64,000 nt of DNA from Nitrospira sp. (GTDB lineage: Bacteria > Nitrospirota > Nitrospiria > Nitrospirales > Nitrospiraceae). Every line of letters starts with the position of its first letter. Within the stretch, counting starts at the first letter, position 1. Shown in pieces: positions 54,306 to 63,512 of this stretch. The stretch covers positions 2,894,001 to 2,958,000 of the forward strand of contig CP126123.1 of assembly GCA_030123605.1 (NCBI GenBank). The letters run 5' to 3'. A program made the translations under genes and the position numbers. Below the pieces are notes generated by a model. That model worked only from the letters and a program-made list of their open reading frames with translations. It was not told the origin of the DNA and ran no database searches.

Positions 54306-55790
54306 ATGATGACCACTCAAGGCCGCCGCGTGATCGCCCTTGCTCCGATGCCGCCGGAGAAGTCCGCCTATGCGCTGGCGCGCTACAGTCGGTCCCCGGA
54401 TTCCATCGAAGAGAGCATCAAATGGGTCCATACCCATTCGTCCGAAAAATTCTGGGAACAGTTTTATTTCGACTACGGCCATGGCTCGATCGCGGACTTG
54501 GGTCATGTGATCATCTGCTTCGAGCAAATTTCTGAACTCGCCGCGATCCGGTTGGAAGATGAGCCCCTCTGGGACGGGCAGGCCAAATCAAGCCGGTATC
54601 AGAATTTTGCCTCAAGCAATTGGTTTGTGCCGGATGCGATTCGCGGGCAGGAGACGGAAGCGTCCTATCTCGGTATTCTCCGGGGTCTCTCAACCGTGTA
54701 CCGGACCCTGCATGAGCCCCTGACTCGGTACCTCACCGAGCGGGAACCCAGACCCGAGAGCATGACCCCCGCAGCCTATCAGCGGGCGATTACCGCGCGC
54801 GCGTTCGACGTGACGCGGTATTTGCTGCCCCTGGCCGCGCAGACGAACGTCGGACAAGTGGTCAGCATTCGTACGCTCGAGAAACAGATCACTCGGTTCC
54901 TCTCTTCGCAGCTGCCGGAACTTCGCCTGGTTGGGGAAGAGCTACAGGAGGCCTGTCGCAAGGCACCGGTCAATCTCTGGGGTGAATTGTCCGGACAGGC
55001 GGCCGGGTTGGGGGAGCCGATGGCCCCGACACTGGCGCGTTACGCCAAACCCAGTGCCTACCAGGCGGAGGTCTATAGCGACCTTGCGCGGTATGCCAAA
55101 GAGGTGCTGAAGGGGACCGGCTTGGATCAGCCCTCAATCTGGGGCGCAGCGGAGCCGGTGGATTTGATCGAACCGCACGATCCGCTCGACGAAGTCGTGG
55201 CCACGCTGCTCTACCGCGCGGCACAGGCACCCTATCGCAAGCTCCTGGCGCTGGTGCGCGACATGACCGAGAAACAGAAACAGGACACCATCGAAGTCGC
55301 CTTGCAGAAGCGCGGGCCTTACGACGAGTTGATCAAGGAGTTCCGCAGCGGCTACGCCTTCATCTTCGACGTGGTGATGGACATCGGCGGGTGGCGCGAC
55401 ATGCATCGGCACAGGCGTTGTCAGCAGGTGCAACAGAACTTCACGACCGTCCATGGATTCGAGACACCACCCGTCCTGACGGAGGCGGGACTCGAACATG
55501 AATACCGGGAAGCCATGGGGCATGTGAAATCGGACATCGAACAGTTGCGCAAATCGAGTCAGGAAGCGGCCCTCTATGCGATTCCCTTTGGGTTTTCAGT
55601 ACGCTGCCTCTTCAAAATGGACTATGCAGAAGCGGAGTACATCGCGAAGTTGCGTTCCGGCGTGAAGGGGCATTGGTCCTATCGCACCATCGCATGGCTC
55701 ATGAAACAGAAACTGACCGAACGGTATCCTATCCTCGGGGCGCGCATGCAGGCGACTCCGCCGGACGTTCAGGATGCCCTGACACGCTGA
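54306..55790 (+). CDS. ThyX-like protein with two domains (FAD-dependent thymidylate synthase superfamily)
   Basis: A 494-residue protein, about twice the usual ThyX length, with two related halves (1-240 and 245-494). First half: FWEQFYFDYGHGSIADLGHVIICFE and AKSSRYQNF, which keeps the S-x-R-Y part of the ThyX motif but not RHR. Second half: R368-H369-R370 in MHRHRRCQQVQQNF, which keeps RHR but not the following S and N. So the motif is split between halves. A dUMP-methylating role is uncertain. It lies alone, followed 18 bases later by a TPR gene. Confidence 0.75.
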   Translation: MMTTQGRRVIALAPMPPEKSAYALARYSRSPDSIEESIKWVHTHSSEKFWEQFYFDYGHGSIADLGHVIICFEQISELAAIRLEDEPLWDGQAKSSRYQNFASSNWFVPDAIRGQETEASYLGILRGLSTVYRTLHEPLTRYLTEREPRPESMTPAAYQRAITARAFDVTRYLLPLAAQTNVGQVVSIRTLEKQITRFLSSQLPELRLVGEELQEACRKAPVNLWGELSGQAAGLGEPMAPTLARYAKPSAYQAEVYSDLARYAKEVLKGTGLDQPSIWGAAEPVDLIEPHDPLDEVVATLLYRAAQAPYRKLLALVRDMTEKQKQDTIEVALQKRGPYDELIKEFRSGYAFIFDVVMDIGGWRDMHRHRRCQQVQQNFTTVHGFETPPVLTEAGLEHEYREAMGHVKSDIEQLRKSSQEAALYAIPFGFSVRCLFKMDYAEAEYIAKLRSGVKGHWSYRTIAWLMKQKLTERYPILGARMQATPPDVQDALTR

Positions 55791-55808
55791 CCGGCGCCTC
55801 ATCCGGCC

Positions 55809-56846
55809 ATGAACCATTTTCAAGATCAGATCGAAGCAGTCCTCCTTGCAGGAGACTGGGAGCGGCTCGGGCAGGCGGCGGAGGCCTGGGTCCGGGCGGT
55901 GGAAACCGCCGGCAACAAGGACCCTCGTCCCTATTTCGCGCTCAATGTCACGCACCTGCTCCGCGGAGATTTCGCCGGCGCCTGGAAGGCGCATGCGCAA
56001 GCGTTGCAGGAAGCCGACGACATCGAACAGGTGCGGGGGTGGGTGCAATCGATCGTGGATCGGCATCCGGACCAGACGCATACACATCTGGTGCAGGGGC
56101 TCTTTTTGGCGCAATCCGGCCGGTCCGAGCAATCGATGGCCTCCTACAAAGAAGCGGCGAAGTTGGCCCCGCAGTCCGCCTATCCCCATTACTTTATGGC
56201 GCAGATTCACGAACGGGCCGCCCATCTTGAGATGGCGATCAAGGCCTATCGCGAGGCGGTCAAACTGAACCCGACCTTTGCGGCGGCCCGCACGAACCTC
56301 GGCGTGGCCTATCAGGAACAGGGCCGATTGGAAATGGCGGTCCCGCAATATCGCGAGGTGATCAAGCTGAATCCGAACGACCCGATCGCCCATGCCAACC
56401 TGGCCTGCGCTCTGGCGGAGCAGGGAAAATTCGAACCGGCGCTGCAGGCCTATAAAGAAGCGCTGCGGTTGAACCCGCTGGATGCGGAGATCCACCTCGC
56501 CTTGGGTGGGCTCTACGAAACCAAGGGGCGGACCGATCTCGCCATGAAGGAATATCGGGAGGCCGTGCAGGCCGATCCGGACCTCGCATCCGCGCATACC
56601 GCCCTCGGCTGGCTCTTCATGGAAAAAAATCATCCGACGGAAGCGATGGATTGTTTCAACCGCGCCGTCAAGGCCAATCCCGAGGAGGCTCAGGCCCTGT
56701 ACGGCATCGGCAGAATTTACGCCGCCCGCGGGAAACGAGAAAGCGCCGCCGAAAACTTCTCCAAAGCCATCCGCTTCGAGCAAGATCCCGCCAAGAAAAA
56801 TCAAATCATGAACGAGCTGTTTCAGAGCGGACAGACGGGGGATTGA
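55809..56846 (+). CDS. Tetratricopeptide-repeat protein
   Basis: A 345-residue protein made of about eight TPR units, with repeats such as ALFLAQSGRSEQSMASYKEA, AKLAPQSAYPHYFMAQIHER, and CALAEQGKFEPALQAYKEAL, each 34 residues apart. No signal peptide or transmembrane helix, so likely cytoplasmic. It would serve as a protein-interaction scaffold; partners are not known. Close spacing behind the ThyX-like gene (18 bases) suggests one transcript. Confidence 0.9.
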   Translation: MNHFQDQIEAVLLAGDWERLGQAAEAWVRAVETAGNKDPRPYFALNVTHLLRGDFAGAWKAHAQALQEADDIEQVRGWVQSIVDRHPDQTHTHLVQGLFLAQSGRSEQSMASYKEAAKLAPQSAYPHYFMAQIHERAAHLEMAIKAYREAVKLNPTFAAARTNLGVAYQEQGRLEMAVPQYREVIKLNPNDPIAHANLACALAEQGKFEPALQAYKEALRLNPLDAEIHLALGGLYETKGRTDLAMKEYREAVQADPDLASAHTALGWLFMEKNHPTEAMDCFNRAVKANPEEAQALYGIGRIYAARGKRESAAENFSKAIRFEQDPAKKNQIMNELFQSGQTGD

Positions 56847-57033
56847 GGCCGGAAAGGCTTGCCCTTCTGTGCTCGCGCAACGCGCGGCCTCAGAAGACCC
56901 TCGTTGGACGCGCGCAGTTGAAGGATCACGCGTCAGGTCCTCTGGGAGGTTATGTAGGCGATGTTCGCGCAACGCGCAGCGTGGGAATAATAGGAATCAT
57001 CGTGTCGGTCTATCATAGGTAAAAGTAGCCGCT

Positions 57034-57954
57034 ATGCCCATTCCAGACTATGAAACCCTGATGCAGCCTCTGCTGCAGATCGCTGCGGAGGCGAATGGGC
57101 AGGAAGTTCCGCTGGTCGCTGCCGTTGATAAATTGGCTGCGCAGTTCAAACTGACGACCGAAGAGCGACATGTGTTACTGCCAAGTGGAGGCACTTTCAA
57201 ATTCTCTTCTCGCGTGTCGTGGGCGCGGACCTATCTGCAAAAGGCCGGTCTCCTTGAAGCAACGAAGCGAGGACATTTCCGGATCACTGATCGTGGGCGG
57301 ACGATTCTCAAGGGTAAACCAGTTCGCATCGATGGAAACCTTCTGTCGCAGTTTGAAGAGTTCCGAGAGTTCCAGGGACGCAAGAATGAACGCAGAACGG
57401 ATAAAGTCGAAACCCCGGCCAACGGCCTCGCAGAGACGCCCATCGAATCATTGGCAACCCAATATGAACGATTGCGGGAAGCGCTTGCGTCGGAAGTTCT
57501 CGAGAGGGTGAAGAAGTGCAGTTCACAATTCTTCGAACGACTCGTTATTCTTTTGCTGGTCAGGATGGGTTATGGGGGTTCGCTGAAGGATGCCGGCCAA
57601 GCCATCGGTAAAAGCAAAGACGGTGGAGTCGATGGAGTGATTCGGCAAGATAAACTCGGGCTGGATAATATCTACATCCAGGCGAAGCGATGGAACGACA
57701 AGCCGGTCGGTAGCCCGGACATCGACCAATTCGCAGGTGCGCTGTCTAAGATGAAGGCGACCAAGGGCATCTTTATCACCACATCCACCTTCACCAAAGA
57801 CGCGCGTGCGTCCGTCTATTCTTCTCGAATTATCCTCATCGACGGCGCCCAGTTGGCAAGGTATATGATTGATCACGGTGTGGGGGTGTCGATCGCTTCA
57901 ACCTACGAAATCAAGAGAGTCGACTCGGATTTCTTCGAAGAGGATATCGAATAA
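57034..57954 (+). CDS. Mrr-type restriction endonuclease
   Basis: A 306-residue protein. Residues 1-95 are the Mrr N-terminal winged-helix domain (HRVSWARTYLQKAGLLE-like, then GHFRITDRG). Residues about 160-290 are the PD-(D/E)xK nuclease domain: FFERLVILLLVRMGYGG, the catalytic Asp in GGVDGVIRQD, and the Q-x-K of IYIQAKRW, ending IILIDGAQLARYMIDHGVG. It cuts modified foreign DNA in known cases. No methylase is adjacent. The preceding gap (56847-57033) holds no clear gene. Confidence 0.93.
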   Translation: MPIPDYETLMQPLLQIAAEANGQEVPLVAAVDKLAAQFKLTTEERHVLLPSGGTFKFSSRVSWARTYLQKAGLLEATKRGHFRITDRGRTILKGKPVRIDGNLLSQFEEFREFQGRKNERRTDKVETPANGLAETPIESLATQYERLREALASEVLERVKKCSSQFFERLVILLLVRMGYGGSLKDAGQAIGKSKDGGVDGVIRQDKLGLDNIYIQAKRWNDKPVGSPDIDQFAGALSKMKATKGIFITTSTFTKDARASVYSSRIILIDGAQLARYMIDHGVGVSIASTYEIKRVDSDFFEEDIE

Positions 57955-58041
57955 ATTTCCTTGTTTCATCCGAGAGAGAGTCGCTAGACGGCATCAAGCG
58001 GGTTTATCGTACGCTGGTTGGCCTCGTAAGTCTCCACTTGC

Positions 58042-58162
58042 GGCTGCTCAAAATTTTCTCCAGCGGGACCACAGGGAGTTCGGACGCCGAGGCGTACTGT
58101 TTCCGCACGTCGAGGTGGACGCGCGACTGAGAACGAAGCTGGAGGGAATTTTCAGCAGCCGA
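58042..58162. repeat. Palindromic intergenic repeat R3
   Basis: Left arm CGGCTGCTCAAAATTTTCTC and right arm GAATTTTCAGCAGCCG are imperfect inverted copies (about 24 bases each with CCAGC/GCTGG at the inner side). The 70-base centre includes GGCGTACTG. It is related in size, symmetry and central GTAC to R1 and R2 but has other ends. It lies between the Mrr gene and the next gene. Confidence 0.7.
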
Positions 58163-58432
58163 TCAGAGTTCTCGGATCGCGCCTTGCAGGACGGTGATTT
58201 GCGTCAACGGATCGCCGGCGGCCTGGAGTTCCGCGCGGATCTGCTCTTTGAGGTAGGTGGAGTAGCCGATCTTGTCGACCAGGAGTTCGAGGAACCGTTC
58301 GGAGGACAACAGGGTTTGGGCCTTCAGTTCATCGAGGGTGTCGTCGCTCACCGGCACGTAGCTGCTGCCGATGTGGAAGATGATATTGTAGTAGCGGTCT
58401 CTCCCCAATCGCTCGAACCGTAGTCCCTTCAC
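58163..58432 (-). CDS. Small conserved hypothetical protein
   Basis: An 89-residue protein: GLRFERLGRDRYYNIIFHIG at the start, a DTLDELKAQTLLSSERFLELLVDKIG helix pair, and QIRAELQAAGDPLTQITVLQGAIREL. No enzyme motif, signal peptide or cysteine. The balanced composition and helical pattern support a real protein. Its stop is next to repeat R3. I do not recognise the family. Confidence 0.65.
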   Translation of the reverse strand: MKGLRFERLGRDRYYNIIFHIGSSYVPVSDDTLDELKAQTLLSSERFLELLVDKIGYSTYLKEQIRAELQAAGDPLTQITVLQGAIREL

Positions 58433-58545
58433 GTGCCGTCCTTCCTCTACAGGTCAACGGGGGTCATTCTAGACAATCGTCGGCGAGAAGACAAGGTCGG
58501 ACATTCCCGAAACGGCGCTGCAGGCGCGAGGTTCCGGCTCGTCGA

Positions 58546-58887
58546 TCAAGGCGTGGCCGTCTTTTTGCCGAAATACTCGCGCCGGCTCACGGCGACATCG
58601 GAGACGAACATGACGCCGGAATATCGATCGAACAGCGGTCGCAACCCGGCCAGCACCGGCTCCACCTTTTCTTCCGGGACCACCGCCATGATCATCACCA
58701 GGCTCTCCTGCTCGCTGAACATGAAGTGGGCTTCGCGTAGGCCATGGTGTCCCTTCCCCGAGATATTGCCGATGATGGTGTAGCCGGATGCCTGGACCTT
58801 GTCCAACAGCTCGGTCACAAAGGGCCGGTTCTCACCCGACACGATGACGCGGATCTCTTTCATGGGATGCAACGTTAGCCCGGCCAT
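58546..58887 (-). CDS. PII-like signalling protein of the Dab cluster
   Basis: A 113-residue protein with a PII-like ferredoxin fold: MKEIRVIVSGENRPFVTELL, a T-loop-like GYTIIGNISGKGHHGLREAH, then VMIMAVVPEEKVEPVL and a SGVMFVSDVAVSRREYF end. AAAGGAGTTGAAAC precedes ATG at 58887. The DabA gene upstream, on the same strand, ends three bases away, so these are surely co-transcribed. By analogy with SbtB-like PII proteins it may sense adenylyl nucleotides and control carbon uptake; this is inference. The uridylylated Tyr of GlnB is absent. Confidence 0.82.
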   Translation of the reverse strand: MAGLTLHPMKEIRVIVSGENRPFVTELLDKVQASGYTIIGNISGKGHHGLREAHFMFSEQESLVMIMAVVPEEKVEPVLAGLRPLFDRYSGVMFVSDVAVSRREYFGKKTATP

Positions 58888-58890
58888 GTT

Positions 58891-61800
58891 TCAACTCCTT
58901 TGAAATGAGGTCTTGCCAGACGGGATACCTGCCTCGGTGTGGTCGTCGTCGCGATTCCTGACCCGGCGCCAGACCCCCGACGGCATATAGCGGTACCAGG
59001 TTTCGTCTTCCGGGTCCAGTGCCGCCAGATGGACCCACTCGTTGTGATAGAAATGTTGCAACACCTCGTGCCTGGCGATGAGCTTCTCGATGCGCGAACG
59101 CGGTGCCTCGACAAGGGTCAGGAGGCGCATCGGTTCGTGATAGGGCAAGTCGCCGTTCATGACGGTCTGCCAAGCCAGGCCGAGCCGCAGATCGCTCCAG
59201 GGGCCGGACATGATGCCGATGCGGCCCACGACATTGTGATAGATCTTGCTCCCGCCTCCATAGACCTCGTTATCCACGGCTGAAAAATAATGTTCCATGT
59301 TGATCCACTGCGCCACCACTTGCGGTGCGGTCAGGAGCACTTCGAGCAACCGGTCCGTCGGATCTTCCCGATAGTCGTAGGAATGGAGGAATACACGCCC
59401 GGCCAGGTTGAGTCCCTTGCTCAGTTCCCGCCGACCGATGAGAAACGCCGTATTGCCGGACAGACCCCATTCCGGGCGCACCTGGCTCCAGTCCGCGCTG
59501 CGTTCGGCCACCTCGGCGGTCGCTGCGGTCAGCGGCAGGACGGTGCCGACATCGGGAAATCTGGTGCAGCGCTCTTGGCTCGTCAGTTGGGCCGCTTCCC
59601 GCAGGTCGTCGAAGAACCGGGCCACGTCTTTGCGATGGGTCGGCGGCACGTCTTCGAGATCGAAGAGCTGGACTTCGTCCGTCGTGGTGTCCACCTGGCC
59701 CGCGAGGAAATGGGTATCCGGCGGGATCTCGATGCCTCGCTTCGCCAGCCGTTCCCGGACCGGCTGCCGGTTGGCCATGGCAGCCAGCACGCGCGCGTTG
59801 GGTTTCCCTTCGTTCCCTCCGCAGGCGCCGCAATCGAGAGCCGCTTCGAAGGGGTTGTTCTCGGTGGTGCTGCCGTGCGCGCAGAAGAGCACGAGCCGCG
59901 CGAAGTTTCTGACCAGCCCCATCATGCGCAGCGCGGTTTCCAGCGTGATGACCTGCTCGTCGAGGGTGAACCCGGTGCGTGTGATTCGCTCCTTTTGACG
60001 CGAAGCCGCGCGGCGGTTGATGCGATACTGCCGCCGAAGCTCATCGAGAAACGTGCTCAGGTGCTCCCCCGACAACTCAACCGCCTCCGCCGCCTCGCTC
60101 AGAAAGGGCTCGACCGGCGCATCCTCATCCAGGGCCCGCCGACGGAGCGCCTCGACGAATTCCGGATCGACCCGCGATCCATGGAGCCCGAACCGGTCGC
60201 GCAACGCTTTCCAGATCAACGCCCGTTGTTCGGACACCACCATCTCTTCGGTTTCGGCCGGAGCGAGCTTGTCCACCGTGAGGCTGGTGGCGATCGGCGG
60301 GACGAACAGGCGCCGAACCCAGCCGGTCAGGCGTTTGTATAGGGCGGGCAGCAAGGTCTTTCCCACGATGGGGAGCGTGTAAAACCATCCCAACGACTCC
60401 ACCATGACATAGGGCGTCACGACATTCTCCTTGAGGTCGTGCAGCAGGGTGTGGCCGGCATGGACGAGTTTGGCTCGCGATTGATGTTTCGATACGTAGT
60501 GATCCAGGTAGCTGCGGGGGATCTCGCGCACTTCGTTCTTCGCGCGCATGATCACCGGAAACTGCTCGGTCTCATGTTCCTTGCCCCAGGCCCGATACCG
60601 GATGAAGACCGCGAAGAATCCCGCGAAGCCGTAGGTGTCGTTCGCGCCCGTCGATTCCAAATGGCGGCGGAACGGCTCGGAGCGTACATCGATGCAAAAG
60701 ACCGATTGCGAATGGGGCCGTACGGGCGGCTGGTGGTCCGGGACGGCCGGTTGAGGTTTGGCAGGCGCGCGCAGGAGCATGCCGAAGAGGTGATCCTGAT
60801 AGCCCGCCTCGAAGGCCTTGAGCCACATGGGACCATGGTCCGATTCCGGAAAGGCGTCCATCCAATCGAGGAGCAGGCGAAGGTCCGCCGGAGGTCCTTC
60901 CATCAGCAAGGTCGGGACGATTTCGAGTGCCTGAGCGAGCGCGAGCAGGCGTCGAGCCATGACCCGCTGCGCGGCCCGTTCGCGGCGTGGTCCGAATTCT
61001 ATTTGATACCGATGGGCGAGCTGTTCCCACTCGCGCGAGAGGGCTGCCGCTCCATCACGCCTTCCGGCGGTCCGGGCATGGAGTCGATCGACCAGTTCGG
61101 CATAGGCGGCCGGCAGCCGCCCTGCCGCCCGTTCTTTGCGCAGGAAGTAGGCATGGGGCTCCCGCTCCATGAAGGTCGAGATCGCATGAAAATTCCCCTC
61201 GATGCCCAATTCATCTCGGCAGACTTTCTGGACCAGTTCGCGCACGTACCACAAACGAACGGCGAGGAATTTCACCAGCCCGACAGGATAGGCCTGTTGC
61301 CAGGCATAGCCGGTTTCTTCCGCGCGCCATTTGATGAACCCGGACCAACCGGGCAGGGCCGCGAGCTGGAGCGCGAGATAGTCCTGCCGGAACTCCGCCG
61401 GAATCGCCAGGGTCTCGAGGCAATCGAGGACCGTGTCCTCGGGATGTTCCGACAACGCGGCGATCTTCCGGCGGCTGTCCGCGATGCCGCAGGTCATCCA
61501 TTCTTTTGCAGCCAGCGCCTTCCATGCCGCATAGAGCCCCTGTTCCCGTCCCGGCATCGACCAGGTGGCATGGCCTTCATCCAAGAAGGCTTCGCACCAC
61601 TTGATCAACTCGCTGTTGATCTGTTGCACGATGTCGGTGCCCAGCGTCCGGTCGCACCAATTCGACAGCGTCACCTGCCGTCCCAATGCGGCCACATCTT
61701 CGCGGACCGTGACGGCCATCCGTTCCGGGACGGTCGGCGAGGTCAGCGATACCAGGCGCTCGGCCAGGTCCTCGACTTGCTCCTCGTTCGGTTCCCGTTC

Positions 61801-62208
61801 CATCAGACGATCGAGCGGTTCGTCCGTCGGTGCGGACAGCCCATGGGTGAGACAGGCTCGCAACACCTCCCGGTGCGAGATGCGGCAGGGGCCGAGGACC
61901 ACTTCCTGATCGCGCGCCAGCGACGAGACGGCCTCCTCGACGTGGCGAGCCAGAATCCTGCCGGACTTCAGGTACTGTCGATAGACCTCACCGGAGAGGT
62001 ATCCGTTGCCGCCAAGGAATTGTTGGCCGCGGCGGACCGTGTCCGTGAACGGCAGGTACTCCAGGCTATGCAACGGATTGTGGTGGACGAAGGTCCGCAT
62101 GGGCCAATATTGCGCGATCACCTCGCTGGCGAGGCGGATCATGCCCCGCAGTTCCATGCGGCGCGCTTCGATGTCCGGTGCCTTGTCGGCGGTGATCAAG
62201 GGATCCAT
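58891..62208 (-). CDS. DabA-type inorganic-carbon uptake subunit (DUF2309)
   Basis: A 1105-residue carbonic-anhydrase-like protein, longer than the best-studied DabA (about 830). The likely zinc/active residues have the known spacing: C505-x-D507 in FCIDVRSEPF and H778 plus C793, 15 apart, in CAHGSTTENNPFEAALDCGACGG. The long N-terminal part is helical. With its membrane partner it converts CO2 to trapped bicarbonate, driven by a cation gradient. The start overlaps the end of the NuoM-like gene by 13 bases, so the cluster is translationally coupled. No membrane segments are seen. Confidence 0.93.
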   Translation of the reverse strand: MDPLITADKAPDIEARRMELRGMIRLASEVIAQYWPMRTFVHHNPLHSLEYLPFTDTVRRGQQFLGGNGYLSGEVYRQYLKSGRILARHVEEAVSSLARDQEVVLGPCRISHREVLRACLTHGLSAPTDEPLDRLMEREPNEEQVEDLAERLVSLTSPTVPERMAVTVREDVAALGRQVTLSNWCDRTLGTDIVQQINSELIKWCEAFLDEGHATWSMPGREQGLYAAWKALAAKEWMTCGIADSRRKIAALSEHPEDTVLDCLETLAIPAEFRQDYLALQLAALPGWSGFIKWRAEETGYAWQQAYPVGLVKFLAVRLWYVRELVQKVCRDELGIEGNFHAISTFMEREPHAYFLRKERAAGRLPAAYAELVDRLHARTAGRRDGAAALSREWEQLAHRYQIEFGPRRERAAQRVMARRLLALAQALEIVPTLLMEGPPADLRLLLDWMDAFPESDHGPMWLKAFEAGYQDHLFGMLLRAPAKPQPAVPDHQPPVRPHSQSVFCIDVRSEPFRRHLESTGANDTYGFAGFFAVFIRYRAWGKEHETEQFPVIMRAKNEVREIPRSYLDHYVSKHQSRAKLVHAGHTLLHDLKENVVTPYVMVESLGWFYTLPIVGKTLLPALYKRLTGWVRRLFVPPIATSLTVDKLAPAETEEMVVSEQRALIWKALRDRFGLHGSRVDPEFVEALRRRALDEDAPVEPFLSEAAEAVELSGEHLSTFLDELRRQYRINRRAASRQKERITRTGFTLDEQVITLETALRMMGLVRNFARLVLFCAHGSTTENNPFEAALDCGACGGNEGKPNARVLAAMANRQPVRERLAKRGIEIPPDTHFLAGQVDTTTDEVQLFDLEDVPPTHRKDVARFFDDLREAAQLTSQERCTRFPDVGTVLPLTAATAEVAERSADWSQVRPEWGLSGNTAFLIGRRELSKGLNLAGRVFLHSYDYREDPTDRLLEVLLTAPQVVAQWINMEHYFSAVDNEVYGGGSKIYHNVVGRIGIMSGPWSDLRLGLAWQTVMNGDLPYHEPMRLLTLVEAPRSRIEKLIARHEVLQHFYHNEWVHLAALDPEDETWYRYMPSGVWRRVRNRDDDHTEAGIPSGKTSFQRS

Positions 62209-63512
62209 CCCGCACCTTTCATCGCGACAGAAGACGGAGGAGTGACGGCGTTCGATTCGAACAATCGGGAGGGGGCGGTACCCAAAACCAGCAGGAGCAG
62301 CAGCAACAGGACCAGAGAGGCGAATTCCGTCCGGCGCAGGTCTTCATAGCGCAGATCCGGCCGGTGCCGGCCGAACACCACTTGTTGCACCAGCTCGATC
62401 AAGTACCAGGACGAGCTGAGCCAGACGAGCATGATGACGGCAAAGGGTCCGTCCGGAGCAAACGCGGGATTGAGCAACATGCCCAGGAATCCGGCAAACA
62501 CGCCGAAGGGCGGCATGCCCAGGGCGGCGAGCGCCAGCAACGTCAACAGGGTGCTGAACCGAGGCATGGGATAGGCCAGGCCACCGAGCGCGCGCAAGTC
62601 GATCTCGCCATACCGCGCCCGGATCGCGTACCAGGCCAGCAAGAGCCCGCTCATCGCGAGGCCCACGGCGCTGAGATAGATGAAGGCCTGCACGGGTGCG
62701 GTTCCCGTGTTAGCGACATACCACCAGAGCACGGAAAACAATGCCAGGCTGGCGTAGGCGAGGCGAGGCAGCGGACGCGATTGAATCAAGGCCCGCAACG
62801 AACCATACCCGGCGCCGGCCAGGGCCAGCAGCGCCAAGGTGTGGAACATCGTGCCGGTCAGATTCGGGAGCAGGAGTACGAGACTGTGAAAACCGAGCGC
62901 GGGCAATAGGAAGACCAGAAAGGCGGGAAGGTTGCCGGGCAATCCCGTGAGGACCGCGACGAATCCTCCGTGCACCGGAAGCAGAGGCAGCAGGGTCGCA
63001 CAGGTCACCAGGGCGGCGACGGTGGAAGCCGGTGCCGGGAGAGCCAGGGTCAGCAGGGTCGAGACGATACCAAGACCGTAAGCCGCCAGCCCTCGCCAAG
63101 AGGCAAGCAGCCCGGCGTTCTGATACCGGTAGATCATGCCACACAGCAGACCGAGCAGGGTGACGAGCAGGACGATGCGGGCCGGTTCCTCGGCACTCAG
63201 GATGCCCAGCCCCAACCCCAACAGCAGCAACGTCGTCGGCCAAGCGTCGCGGTTGTCCTGATGCAGCGGTTGCCCCAGCAGCGAGAGGAAAGATGCCAGT
63301 GGGAGCAGAGAGAGAAAGAGCATGCCGGCCGGCCGGTCGTTCATTGTCCAGGACAAGCCCGCCGTTGTGAACAGGCTGGCCGCCGTCGTCGTCAAGGCGC
63401 AGGTCTTCATGCGGTCGAGTGATGCTCGCAGGAGCAGACTGAGTGTCGCGCCGAGGCAGGGAACGGCGACAAGCAGCCACGGTGTCATCCAGGTTTGCAA
63501 CAGATTGGTCAT
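62196..63512 (-). CDS. NuoM/NuoL-like membrane subunit of the Dab cluster
   Basis: A 438-residue protein with about 13 transmembrane helices and the antiporter-like ending RALGGLAYPMPRFSTLLTLLALAALGMPPFGVFAGF seen in proton_antipo_M proteins. The usual WE-x-M helix-5 glutamate and the helix-7 lysine cannot be found where expected (SAEEPARIVLLVTL; FLVFLLPALGFHSLVLL). So it may be a degenerate, non-pumping partner, or the coupling residues have moved. ATG at 63512 overlaps the upstream stop as ATGA, and its own end overlaps dabA. Confidence 0.8.
   Translation of the reverse strand: MTNLLQTWMTPWLLVAVPCLGATLSLLLRASLDRMKTCALTTTAASLFTTAGLSWTMNDRPAGMLFLSLLPLASFLSLLGQPLHQDNRDAWPTTLLLLGLGLGILSAEEPARIVLLVTLLGLLCGMIYRYQNAGLLASWRGLAAYGLGIVSTLLTLALPAPASTVAALVTCATLLPLLPVHGGFVAVLTGLPGNLPAFLVFLLPALGFHSLVLLLPNLTGTMFHTLALLALAGAGYGSLRALIQSRPLPRLAYASLALFSVLWWYVANTGTAPVQAFIYLSAVGLAMSGLLLAWYAIRARYGEIDLRALGGLAYPMPRFSTLLTLLALAALGMPPFGVFAGFLGMLLNPAFAPDGPFAVIMLVWLSSSWYLIELVQQVVFGRHRPDLRYEDLRRTEFASLVLLLLLLLVLGTAPSRLFESNAVTPPSSVAMKGAGWIP

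Noticed and set aside
58479..58545. Possible fourth copy of the palindromic repeat
   Set aside because: Some similar words (GGCGCTGCAGGCGC) but no inverted arms of the R1-R3 type.
60439..62349. Plus-strand open frame of 636 codons opposite dabA
   Set aside because: Shadow of the dabA gene with atypical residue composition.
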